Shown here: one piece after another, positions 1 to 5,983 of the stretch
How positions within the stretch are numbered: position 1 is the stretch's first letter
How the letters are laid out: the number at the start of each line of letters is the position of its first letter
Assembly: GCA_950071955.1 (NCBI GenBank)
Contig: CATMOC010000044.1
Coordinates: 1-13,093 of the forward strand
DNA: 13,093 nucleotides
Origin: an uncultured Mesorhizobium sp.
Lineage (GTDB): Bacteria > Pseudomonadota > Alphaproteobacteria > Rhizobiales > Rhizobiaceae
Reading direction: 5' to 3'
Notes under the pieces: model-generated
Told to the model about the DNA's origin: nothing
The model's database searches: none
The model's input: only the letters and a program-made list of their open reading frames with translations
Translations under genes and position numbers: made by a program

Positions 1-427
1 AAAGCGAACGCGAGTAGCCGAGCCTCAGCGTTTCGGGCAGCGACAGCCGGGTGAACACGGTCGCGTTCACCAGCGGCGATCCGGAGATGGCGGCGAAGCC
101 GGTGGCGCCGCTGATCGTGGCGAGGTAGAGGCCACCGCGCAGATGGCCGAGCCACCTGTCCGCCGCGGTATAGAGTTCCGTCGCCATGCCGCTCGCCATG
201 GCCAGGTTGCCCATGAAGAGGAACGTGGGAAGGACCGCGAACGCGTAGTTGGCGGTAATGCTGTAGGAGACACTGTAGAGCTGTCCGAGCGCGAGCATCT
301 CGCCGCCGATCAGGTAGAGCCCGGCAATTCCGGCCGTCGCGAGCGCGATCGCGACCGGAACGCCGAGGATCATCAGCACGAGCATCACGAACGTGAATCC
401 CGCGGCGATGGACAGCGGATCTGACAT
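1..427 (-). CDS. dctM: TRAP transporter large permease, DctM family (partial, 3' end outside window)
   Basis: This is the first 142 codons of the large membrane subunit of a TRAP transporter, which couples ion gradients to solute uptake across the inner membrane. The translation starts MSDPLSIAAGF at the ATG at 427 and stays open to the window edge. It opens with a strongly hydrophobic helix (FVMLVLMILGVPVAIALA, about residues 12-29). It then shows the DctM signature region: VLPTFLFMGNLAMASGM, an LYTAADRWLGHLRGGL segment, and ATISGATGFAAISGSPL followed by LPETLRLGY. These match DctM segments such as FLLMGNL.....G....LY.....W.G...GGL and GFAAI.GSS. The gene lies 110 bp after the solute-binding-protein gene with no small permease between. 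A weak Shine-Dalgarno-like GGGAAA precedes the ATG. Family assignment is firm; the substrate is unknown. The symbol is a family-level one. Confidence 0.9.
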   Translation of the reverse strand, partial: MSDPLSIAAGFTFVMLVLMILGVPVAIALATAGIAGLYLIGGEMLALGQLYSVSYSITANYAFAVLPTFLFMGNLAMASGMATELYTAADRWLGHLRGGLYLATISGATGFAAISGSPLVNATVFTRLSLPETLRLGYSRSL

Positions 428-455
428 CGACGTTTCCCGGATGTTCGAAACAATC

Positions 456-482
456 CCGGGCAGCGCGAGGGGCACTGCCCGG
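456..482 (-). promoter_or_regulatory. Hairpin between the TRAP binding-protein and permease genes
   Basis: A perfect 8-bp inverted repeat, CCGGGCAG (456-463) and CTGCCCGG (475-482), encloses an 11-nt loop within the 110-bp gap between the binding-protein gene and the permease gene. In minus-strand RNA it is followed only by ATTGTTTC, so it lacks a good U-tract and is not a convincing terminator. Hairpins at this position in transporter operons often protect the binding-protein mRNA or attenuate permease expression so that binding protein is in excess. That role is inferred here. Nothing else was seen in 428-537. Confidence 0.5.
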
Positions 483-537
483 CAGCAAGCTGGGTGTCAG
501 GGCGCCCGGACGGAGCCGCGCGCCTTGGCGGGCATCC

Positions 538-1548
538 TCAACGAAGCTCTTTCCACTTCGCCACCACGGCGGCAGCCTGGTCGCCCATGCCCTTGTCGGT
601 CATCATCTTGGACCAGACGTCGAGCATGTCGGGCAGCATCCCTTCGAGCTTTTCCTGCTCGGGGAATGGAAGCACCTCCACTCCGTTTTCCTTGAGCGTG
701 GCGAGCGACTTGTCGTTGGCTGCGGATGTCACTTCTTCGTCGAATGCCTCCGCCTCCTTCTGCACGTCAGTGATGAGCTTCTGCACCGACGGATCGAGGC
801 TGTTCCACTTGTCGAGGTTCATGACGCTCATATGCGCAACGATGGGTCCGAACGTGATCTCGGAGGCGTACTTGGCGACCTCGTAGAGCCGGTTCGAGAC
901 CAGGAAGTCGTACGGCAGGATGATGCAGTCGATCGTGCCGCGCTGCATGGACTCGTAGAACTCGCCCGGAAGCACGGTCACGGGGGTGGCGCCCAGCGTG
1001 TTGAGCACGATGGGGAAGTAGTCACCCTGGCTGCGGATCTTGCGGCCCTTGAAATCCTCGATGGTGCGCAGGGGTTGCGTGCACAGCATGTGGTATTCGT
1101 TGAACTGTGCGAACCGCATGACGTGGAGCTTGTTCTTGTCCGCCTCTTCCTTCAGCGCCGGAATGTCGGCGAGCAGGGCGTTGCCGATCTGAACCGCCGC
1201 GGCCGAGTTCGGATAGGAGAACGGCGCCGAGCTCAGCGGTGCGAAGAACGGCAGGTTGGCGGCATACCAGCTCGGCGTCAGCGCGCCGGCGTCGAGTGCG
1301 CCGGTCGAGATCAGGTCGAACAGTTCGGCCGGCGAACCCGCCGCGCCGGCCCAGAACATCTGGAACTTCACCTTGTCGTTTGACCGCTTGGCGATTTCCT
1401 GTGCCGCCCAGTCGTCGGCCAGCGAACTGGTCGACGTCTGCGAAACGGAATGCCCGAACCGGATGTTGGTCTCCGGATAGTCCTGGGCCTGGGCGGCAGC
1501 CGTCCATAGGACGGTTCCCGCGAGTATCATTGTCAGTTTCGTCAGCAT
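538..1548 (-). CDS. dctP: TRAP transporter solute-binding protein, DctP family
   Basis: This is the 336-residue periplasmic receptor of a TRAP transporter; it captures the substrate and delivers it to the DctQM membrane subunits. Residues 1-21 form a Sec signal peptide (Lys4, hydrophobic core TMILAGTVLWTAAA, cleavage predicted after AQA21). The mature protein shows the DctP pattern: IRFGHSVS at the N-terminus, then KGRKIRSQGDYFP with the conserved Arg172 that in this family normally pairs with a substrate carboxylate. It continues with LGATPVTVLPGEFYESMQRGTIDCIILPYDF, the family's E.Y..LQ.G..D segment. The start at 1548 is chosen over the longer open frame because GGAGGA sits 4 nt upstream and the signal peptide begins there. 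The gene lies 167 bp after the fumarase-like beta gene and probably has its own promoter. Arg172 suggests an organic acid substrate; its identity is unknown. Confidence 0.93.
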   Translation of the reverse strand: MLTKLTMILAGTVLWTAAAQAQDYPETNIRFGHSVSQTSTSSLADDWAAQEIAKRSNDKVKFQMFWAGAAGSPAELFDLISTGALDAGALTPSWYAANLPFFAPLSSAPFSYPNSAAAVQIGNALLADIPALKEEADKNKLHVMRFAQFNEYHMLCTQPLRTIEDFKGRKIRSQGDYFPIVLNTLGATPVTVLPGEFYESMQRGTIDCIILPYDFLVSNRLYEVAKYASEITFGPIVAHMSVMNLDKWNSLDPSVQKLITDVQKEAEAFDEEVTSAANDKSLATLKENGVEVLPFPEQEKLEGMLPDMLDVWSKMMTDKGMGDQAAAVVAKWKELR

Positions 1549-1639
1549 GTATTCCTCCCGATGCTGAGTTGCGAAATCATCGATCCATATTTGCGTATCG
1601 TGTCGGGGTTCGCCCGCCAATCGCCTGCTCTATGCGCCG

Positions 1640-1660
1640 GCTGCAAAGGTTCTTTGCAGC
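1640..1660 (-). promoter_or_regulatory. Inverted repeat in the dctP leader (operator or hairpin)
   Basis: A perfect 9-bp inverted repeat, GCTGCAAAG, then GTT, then CTTTGCAGC, lies about 92 bp before the binding-protein start codon and just downstream (in transcription order) of the GCTATA motif at 1667-1684. There is no U-tract on the minus strand after it, so it is not a good terminator for the upstream operon. Its symmetry suits an operator or a 5'-UTR hairpin. The function is inferred. Confidence 0.45.
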
Positions 1661-1666
1661 GAATAG

Positions 1667-1684
1667 GTTAGTTTTATAGCCTTT
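1667..1684 (-). promoter_or_regulatory. Shared upstream motif AAAnGCTATAnnnCTAAC, copy 1 (before dctP)
   Basis: On the minus strand this reads AAAGGCTATAAAACTAAC, 118 bp before the binding-protein ATG. A second copy in the same orientation, AAAAGCTATAGCTCTAAC at 11467-11484, precedes the GST gene. The two agree at 14 of 18 positions, although they sit in otherwise unrelated intergenic sequence. A TTGATA hexamer (1684-1689, minus strand) abuts this copy and could be a -35 element, but no good -10 follows at the right spacing. The likely role is a binding site for a common regulator or part of a promoter; this is an inference. Confidence 0.45.
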
Positions 1685-1715
1685 ATCAATCGGTAACATG
1701 ACCTTTTTACCACCG

Positions 1716-2363
1716 TCAAGCAGCGGGGTCGGAGCCGCCGCCCGCCGCCGCGCGTTCCCGTGCCACCCGAAGCTCTTCCATCAGAGCCGGGAGCCGCTCC
1801 CTGGCCCGGGATTCGAGTTGGTCGTAACCGTTGTTTCCGTGGGCATCGATGCCGACGGTGAGCGGCCCCAGGTCCTCCACCCGCATCTTCACAAGCCGGT
1901 AGTGCGTGACGAGATCGGACCAGCCGACCCCGGTTACCTCCTTGATCGCGTCCGTGTGGAGCGTGGCGCCTCCGCCGAGGATGGAAAGATACACGCAGCC
2001 CACCTCCTGCATGGCGCGGGCACATTCGGCATCGAGCCCGCCCTTGCCGCACACGATGCGCAGGCCGTAGTGCCGTATGATCTTCGGCATCAGCGGGTTG
2101 AAGCGGGTGCTGGTCGTGGGATTGATGTAGACGATCTCGAAGCCCTGGTCGGTATCCCTGCTATAGCTCGGCAGGTGGAAGAAGCCGGCGCCCTCCAGCG
2201 GAAAAGGCAGCTCCCGCTTGCCCTCCATCGCCTCGATGATGCGCTTGTGCGTCGGCAGTCCTCCGGTCGCGACGATCTCTCCGTCGACGGTGACGAGGTC
2301 GCCGAGCCGCAGCGCGCGGATCGCTTCCACGTCGACGGGGAGTGTCAGATGATGCGTCGCCAT
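1716..2363 (-). CDS. Class I fumarase / L(+)-tartrate dehydratase-like hydro-lyase, beta subunit
   Basis: This 215-residue protein is the swivelling C-terminal domain of two-subunit class I fumarases and tartrate dehydratases, and would form the active site together with the alpha subunit encoded just upstream. Family marks seen are LRLGDLVTVDGEIVATGG, THKR (H39, K40), PTTSTRFNP (T83, T84, R87), and VCGKGGLD (K107). The Thr and Lys of the PTTS and GKG motifs, which act in catalysis and substrate binding in characterised class I fumarases, are kept. The usual TARDxAHK motif is changed to ATGGLPTHK, so its arginine is absent (Gly35), and the usual GPTTSxRMD has become NPTTSTRFN. The start at 2363 overlaps the alpha gene by 19 bp and has a GGGGGA Shine-Dalgarno 2-3 nt upstream. 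The true substrate is probably not fumarate or tartrate. Confidence 0.88.
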   Translation of the reverse strand: MATHHLTLPVDVEAIRALRLGDLVTVDGEIVATGGLPTHKRIIEAMEGKRELPFPLEGAGFFHLPSYSRDTDQGFEIVYINPTTSTRFNPLMPKIIRHYGLRIVCGKGGLDAECARAMQEVGCVYLSILGGGATLHTDAIKEVTGVGWSDLVTHYRLVKMRVEDLGPLTVGIDAHGNNGYDQLESRARERLPALMEELRVARERAAAGGGSDPAA

Positions 2364-3235
2364 GGTCCCCCGATCCGCTCGATGCGCCCGTCATTGTAGA
2401 GACGGGCGCGGGTGCGCCGGTTGATCCAGCAGTTGAAACACACCGCCACCGGCGTGAACCCGTGGCCAGAGGCGTATTCGATGTGAATGGCGAGCGCGGT
2501 GGTGTCGCCGCCCGTCCCCATCGGCCCGAAGCCGAGCTTGTTGACGGCTTTCAGCAGCCGCTCCTCCATCGCTGCCAGCACCGGCTCCGAACTCGGCGTG
2601 CCGAGTGGCCGCAGCGTCGCGAGCTTGGCGATCTTGGTGCAGTAGTCGAAGGTACCGCCGATGCCGACGCCGATCGTGACCGGCGGGCATTGCTGCGCAG
2701 CGGTCTTGACGATGACGTCGAGGATGTAGGCCTCGATCTCCTCCAGCGTCGGGAAGCTGAAGATCTCAAGCGACGCCCAGCGGCCCGAGCCCAGCGCCTT
2801 GGGCGCGCAGGTGATGTCGATGTAGTCGGCACCGTCGATCATGTCCCAGCTCACCATCGGCATGTCCTTGCCGGCGTAGCTGCGCTCGTTGGTCAAAGGG
2901 TTGGTGACGTGCTTCAGGAGCGGCGGTTGAATGGTCTCCACCAGATGCGCGAAACCGTCGCTGATCGCCCGCTTCACGTCGCCTTCGAAACGCGCCTGCG
3001 TGCCCACCTTGATGAAGTAGACCGGCACGCCGGAATCCGAGCAGACGAAGCGGTCGGTGTTTTCGGCGCGGTCCGCGCTGCGCCGCATCATAGAGAGCAC
3101 CTTGCGCGCGCTCTCGTTGGTCTCGGCCGCGGCCGCGCGGTCCAACGCCTCCTTGGCGTCGTCGGGGATGCGCTTCAGGGACCATTCGTAAAGGTCGGCG
3201 GTGAGCGACTTCACGGCCTCGTAGGTGATCGCCAT
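2345..3235 (-). CDS. Class I fumarase / L(+)-tartrate dehydratase-like hydro-lyase, alpha subunit
   Basis: This is the 296-residue Fe-S subunit of a class I fumarase/tartrate-dehydratase-type enzyme, which adds or removes water at a 2-hydroxy acid with a [4Fe-4S] cluster. The three expected cluster cysteines are visible: C65 in VCSDSGVP (family CxDxG), C183 in CPPVTIGVGIGGTFDY, and C269 in FNCWINRR. GFGPMGTGGDTTALAIHIE (about 235-253) is also typical. The alpha-subunit substrate loops differ from the norm: the usual RxNTGDNTP reads ERSYAGKDMP, and PKGxGSENxS reads PKALGSGRWAS. The gene starts 3 bp after the hydroxyacid dehydrogenase stop, with GAAGGG upstream as a Shine-Dalgarno, and its end overlaps the beta gene. 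Family assignment is firm; the reaction is a water addition or elimination on an unidentified acid. Confidence 0.9.
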   Translation of the reverse strand: MAITYEAVKSLTADLYEWSLKRIPDDAKEALDRAAAAETNESARKVLSMMRRSADRAENTDRFVCSDSGVPVYFIKVGTQARFEGDVKRAISDGFAHLVETIQPPLLKHVTNPLTNERSYAGKDMPMVSWDMIDGADYIDITCAPKALGSGRWASLEIFSFPTLEEIEAYILDVIVKTAAQQCPPVTIGVGIGGTFDYCTKIAKLATLRPLGTPSSEPVLAAMEERLLKAVNKLGFGPMGTGGDTTALAIHIEYASGHGFTPVAVCFNCWINRRTRARLYNDGRIERIGGPWRRII

Positions 3236-3238
3236 CTC

Positions 3239-4174
3239 TCAGCCCTTCCCGAATGCGGCCGCGGCGTCGCGGACTGGCCGGCCGGCCCGCAGGTCGGCGG
3301 CGGCCTGCGCCAGCGTGTTGGCGATGCCGTAGCGCGTCTCGCGCGTGACCGCCGCGTAGTGCGGCGCGAGCACGACGGTCTCGAATCCGGCGAAGCGCGG
3401 ATCGATCGACGGCTCGGCATCGAAGACGTCGAGCCCCGCGCCGCCGATTATCTTCTTTTCCAGCGCCGCGATCAGAGCTTCCTGGTCGACCACGCTGCCG
3501 CGCGAAACGTTGATCAGGATGCCTTCCGGGCCCAGCCTTTCAAGTACCGCGGCGTCCACGATGCGGTGCGTTTCCGGTCCGCCGGGGCAGGACAGAACCA
3601 GCACATCGCAGCGTTCGGCGAGATCGCCGATCGCCGGGACGTAGCCGTAGGCTAGGTCCGGCTTCTCGCGTGGGCCGGTGTAAAGCACGCTCATGCCGAT
3701 GCCCGAGGCGCGGCGCGCGATCGTTTGGCCGATCTTGCCGAGCCCGACGATGCCGAGCGTGCGGTCGAAGACGCGCCGTGACGGGCTCATGCGTTCCTTG
3801 TCCCATCGGCCGGCACGCACGAAACGGTCCGCCTCGGCGATCCGCCGCGATACCGCGTAGATCAGGCCGATGGCGAAATCGGCCGTGTCGTCAGTCACCT
3901 CGTCGGGCGTATGCCGCACCACGATGCCGCGGCGCCCGGCTTCCGCGAGATCGATGTTCTCGAGCCCGGTGCCATTGCAAAGCAGCAGGCGAAGAGCTGG
4001 AAACCGGTCGTAGAGCGCGGTATCGGCGCCGGCGATACTGGTCGTCACCGCGACGTCGAACCCTTCGCTGGGGGCCTCGCCGCGTTTCACCTCGACCAGT
4101 TCGTTGCCGCGCGACAGCACTTCGCGGAGTTCCGGAGGAATGGCGGCGACGACGGCGATACGGTTGGTGCTCAT
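3239..4174 (-). CDS. D-isomer-specific 2-hydroxyacid dehydrogenase (NAD(P)-dependent)
   Basis: This 311-residue cytosolic enzyme belongs to the D-2-hydroxyacid dehydrogenase family, which interconverts 2-oxo and D-2-hydroxy acids. The substrate domain (about 1-100) contains LLLCNGTGLENIDL. The Rossmann domain has GLGKIG at 144-149. The catalytic set is complete: R225 in NVSRGSVVD, E254 in DVFDAEP and H272 in LAPHYAAVTRET. The overall pattern resembles glyoxylate/hydroxypyruvate reductases, but specificity cannot be read from sequence. The gene sits 10 bp after the small hydro-lyase subunit and 3 bp before the fumarase-like alpha gene, so it is cotranscribed between two hydro-lyases. This suggests that it acts on a product or substrate of one of them. 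GAGGA about 7 nt before the ATG supports the start. Confidence 0.93.
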   Translation of the reverse strand: MSTNRIAVVAAIPPELREVLSRGNELVEVKRGEAPSEGFDVAVTTSIAGADTALYDRFPALRLLLCNGTGLENIDLAEAGRRGIVVRHTPDEVTDDTADFAIGLIYAVSRRIAEADRFVRAGRWDKERMSPSRRVFDRTLGIVGLGKIGQTIARRASGIGMSVLYTGPREKPDLAYGYVPAIGDLAERCDVLVLSCPGGPETHRIVDAAVLERLGPEGILINVSRGSVVDQEALIAALEKKIIGGAGLDVFDAEPSIDPRFAGFETVVLAPHYAAVTRETRYGIANTLAQAAADLRAGRPVRDAAAAFGKG

Positions 4175-4184
4175 CTCGCGTTCC

Positions 4185-4697
4185 TCACAGACCGGCCGCC
4201 GATACGCGTTCCTTCAGCGCGGGCGCCAGGCCGCCCAGCCGCCACACCTGCAGCATGCTCTCCGCATACGGCCGGAACCGCCGTTCCTCACCGGTCTTGC
4301 TGTTTCGCGCGACGCCCGACACGAGATCGACCTCCAGACGGTCACCCGTTCCGGCGATCTGCATGATGCCGGGGCAGGGGACGATGGGCAGGCCGTTGTT
4401 CAGGCCCTTGCGGATGAAGGCGGAGTCCGTCGATTCCACCACGCAGGCCCGGATGCCCGATTCGCGCATGGCCACGCAGGCATGAGGGTGACTGTGATGG
4501 CCGAAGTTGCGCCCCGCGACGACGATGTCTCCCTCGCCGACCTTCTGCGGGAAGTCCGGGTCCAGCAGCACGAAGAGCATCGCCTTCAACGCCGGAATGT
4601 CGAAACTGCCGAGGTCGGGCACCTGCGAATACTGGATGATGCCGTTGTCGGCGCTGACATTGTCGCCGAAGGCCCACACCCGTCCGGAGATCGTCAT
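4185..4697 (-). CDS. Aconitase / 3-isopropylmalate dehydratase-like hydro-lyase, small (swivel) subunit
   Basis: This 170-residue protein is the LeuD-type swivel domain that caps the Fe-S subunit of split aconitase-family enzymes. GRVWAFGDNVSADN (5-18), KVGEGDIVVAGRNFG (52-66) and VVESTDSAFIRKGLNNGLPIV (87-106) match the family. The diagnostic substrate loop is changed: the usual FGCGSSREHA reads FGHHSHPHA (65-73). The serine pair and the arginine are therefore missing, one residue is lost, and four histidines appear. The N-terminal D-T-D motif is also altered, to S-A-D. The ATG at 4697 overlaps the large-subunit stop by 4 nt, so the two are translationally coupled. It is not expected to be a leucine-biosynthesis enzyme, given both the altered loop and the catabolic neighbours. 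Confidence 0.88.
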   Translation of the reverse strand: MTISGRVWAFGDNVSADNGIIQYSQVPDLGSFDIPALKAMLFVLLDPDFPQKVGEGDIVVAGRNFGHHSHPHACVAMRESGIRACVVESTDSAFIRKGLNNGLPIVPCPGIMQIAGTGDRLEVDLVSGVARNSKTGEERRFRPYAESMLQVWRLGGLAPALKERVSAAGL

Positions 4698-5983
4698 GCC
4701 GCGTCCCTCCGCAGCGCGGGATCGCCGCGCGGATCGACGATCGCGCCGGCAAGCGCGGATGCGGCGACGGTGATCGGACTGGCGAGATAGGCGCGGGCCA
4801 GCCGGCTGCCGTTGCGGCCGTGATAGTTCATCTGGTGCGTCGAGATCGAAACCTCTCCGTCGTTGAGGACACCCTCGTAGCCCCAGCAGGTGGTGCAGCC
4901 GGGCGCCAGGATGGTCGCCCCGGCTTCGGCGAGAATCGAGAGCAGTCCCTCGCGGCCCGCCTGGGCATAGATCTCGCGGCTGCCGGGCGTGACGTAGAAG
5001 GTGACGTGTCTTGCGATGCGCCGTCCGCGCAGGATCGACGCCGCGGCCCTGAGATCGTCCATGCGCCCGTTGGCGCAGGTGCCGATGGCCGCCTGATCGA
5101 TGCGCAGGCCCGCCACTTCGCCGACCGGCGACACCGTGTGGAGCTCCGGCGGCACGGTGACCAGCGGCTCCAGCGCGCCAAGGTCGAACGATGCCTCGTA
5201 GGCGTATTCGGCATCGGCGTCCGCTTCGAACACCTCGAAAGGCCGGCCGTCCGCGCGCGACCGGGTATAGGCGAGCGCCGCCTCGTCCACCGGCATCAGC
5301 GCGGTGTCGGGCCCGGCGTGGTAGGTGCAGGCGAGCAGCGTCTGCCGCTCGTCCAGCGACAGTCCCGCCACGCCCTCGCCGTCATATTCGATGCAGCCTT
5401 GGCTGAGCAGGTCCGTCTCGGCGTAGTCGCGAATGATCGCCTGGGCGAGGTCGCGGATGTGTACGCCTTCCGCCAGCCTGCCCGTCAGCGTGAAGCGGAT
5501 CGGCCGCGGCACCACCATCCAGTTCTCGTTCAGAACAGAGGTGACGACGACCTCGGTGGAGATCGCGATGTTCAGCGCGCCGACCACGCCGATCGAAGCG
5601 ATGTTCGGCTCGTCGGAAAAGACGAGCGTGCCGGGCCGGGCGAAACCCTGCTCGACCAGCACCTGGTGGCGCAGGCCCGAGCCGGGGCCGAAATAGTTGG
5701 CGCCGTGCTTTTCGGCGAAGTCGCGCATCTCGCCGTGGTTGCGGTGGTAGGGCGAGCCCATACCGGCGGCGGTCGTGTGATCGACGACGAGCACCAGCTT
5801 TTCGGGATGCGCCAGCCGCGTCACACCGGCCTGTTCCATGATGCGCTTGCGCGCCGGCCAGGAAATGTCCTGGCAGCACGTGTAGTCCGGCGTCACCGTC
5901 ACGTATTCGCCCGGCTCGACGGTTTCCCGTCCGGCGGCGCGCGCGATGATCTTCTGGACGACAGACTGTCCCATTCTTCTCAT
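4694..5983 (-). CDS. Aconitase / 3-isopropylmalate dehydratase-like hydro-lyase, large (Fe-S) subunit
   Basis: This 429-residue protein is related to LeuC, homoaconitase and aconitase, which isomerise or (de)hydrate hydroxy acids on a [4Fe-4S] cluster. Cluster ligands are present: C303 in IGTCANGRMDDLRAAA, and C363 and C366 in PGCTTCWG. VVDH (D68, H69) and the C-terminal LASPITVAASALAGAIVDPRGD also fit. Two substrate motifs are altered. The usual GxDSHT reads SDEPN (123-127), and NRNFxGR reads QMNYHGR (384-390), so the first arginine is Met385. The start at 5983 is chosen because its ATG overlaps the ALDH stop as ATGA, like the neighbouring junctions; Met4 at 5974 is an alternative. It pairs with the small subunit immediately downstream. 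Membership in the family is clear, but the substrate must differ from those of characterised members. Confidence 0.9.
   Translation of the reverse strand: MRRMGQSVVQKIIARAAGRETVEPGEYVTVTPDYTCCQDISWPARKRIMEQAGVTRLAHPEKLVLVVDHTTAAGMGSPYHRNHGEMRDFAEKHGANYFGPGSGLRHQVLVEQGFARPGTLVFSDEPNIASIGVVGALNIAISTEVVVTSVLNENWMVVPRPIRFTLTGRLAEGVHIRDLAQAIIRDYAETDLLSQGCIEYDGEGVAGLSLDERQTLLACTYHAGPDTALMPVDEAALAYTRSRADGRPFEVFEADADAEYAYEASFDLGALEPLVTVPPELHTVSPVGEVAGLRIDQAAIGTCANGRMDDLRAAASILRGRRIARHVTFYVTPGSREIYAQAGREGLLSILAEAGATILAPGCTTCWGYEGVLNDGEVSISTHQMNYHGRNGSRLARAYLASPITVAASALAGAIVDPRGDPALRRDAA

Noticed and set aside
538..1620. Longer binding-protein start at 1620
   Set aside because: It would place 24 hydrophilic residues before a clear signal peptide and ignores the strong GGAGGA site before the ATG at 1548.
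1549..1715. A rho-independent terminator after the fumarase-like beta gene
   Set aside because: The two dyads there (1640-1660 and the weak GGTAA/TTACC at 1692-1710) are not followed by U-tracts on the minus strand.
2342..3655. Long plus-strand open frame of 437 codons opposite the fumarase-like alpha and dehydrogenase genes
   Set aside because: It is rich in Arg, Ala, His and Asp, has no recognisable domain, and lies antisense to genes with clear family motifs. Such frames are common opposite G+C-rich coding sequence.
4185..5983. Leucine biosynthesis leuCD
   Set aside because: The substrate-binding motifs differ in both subunits and the neighbours are catabolic; no leuB or leuA is nearby.
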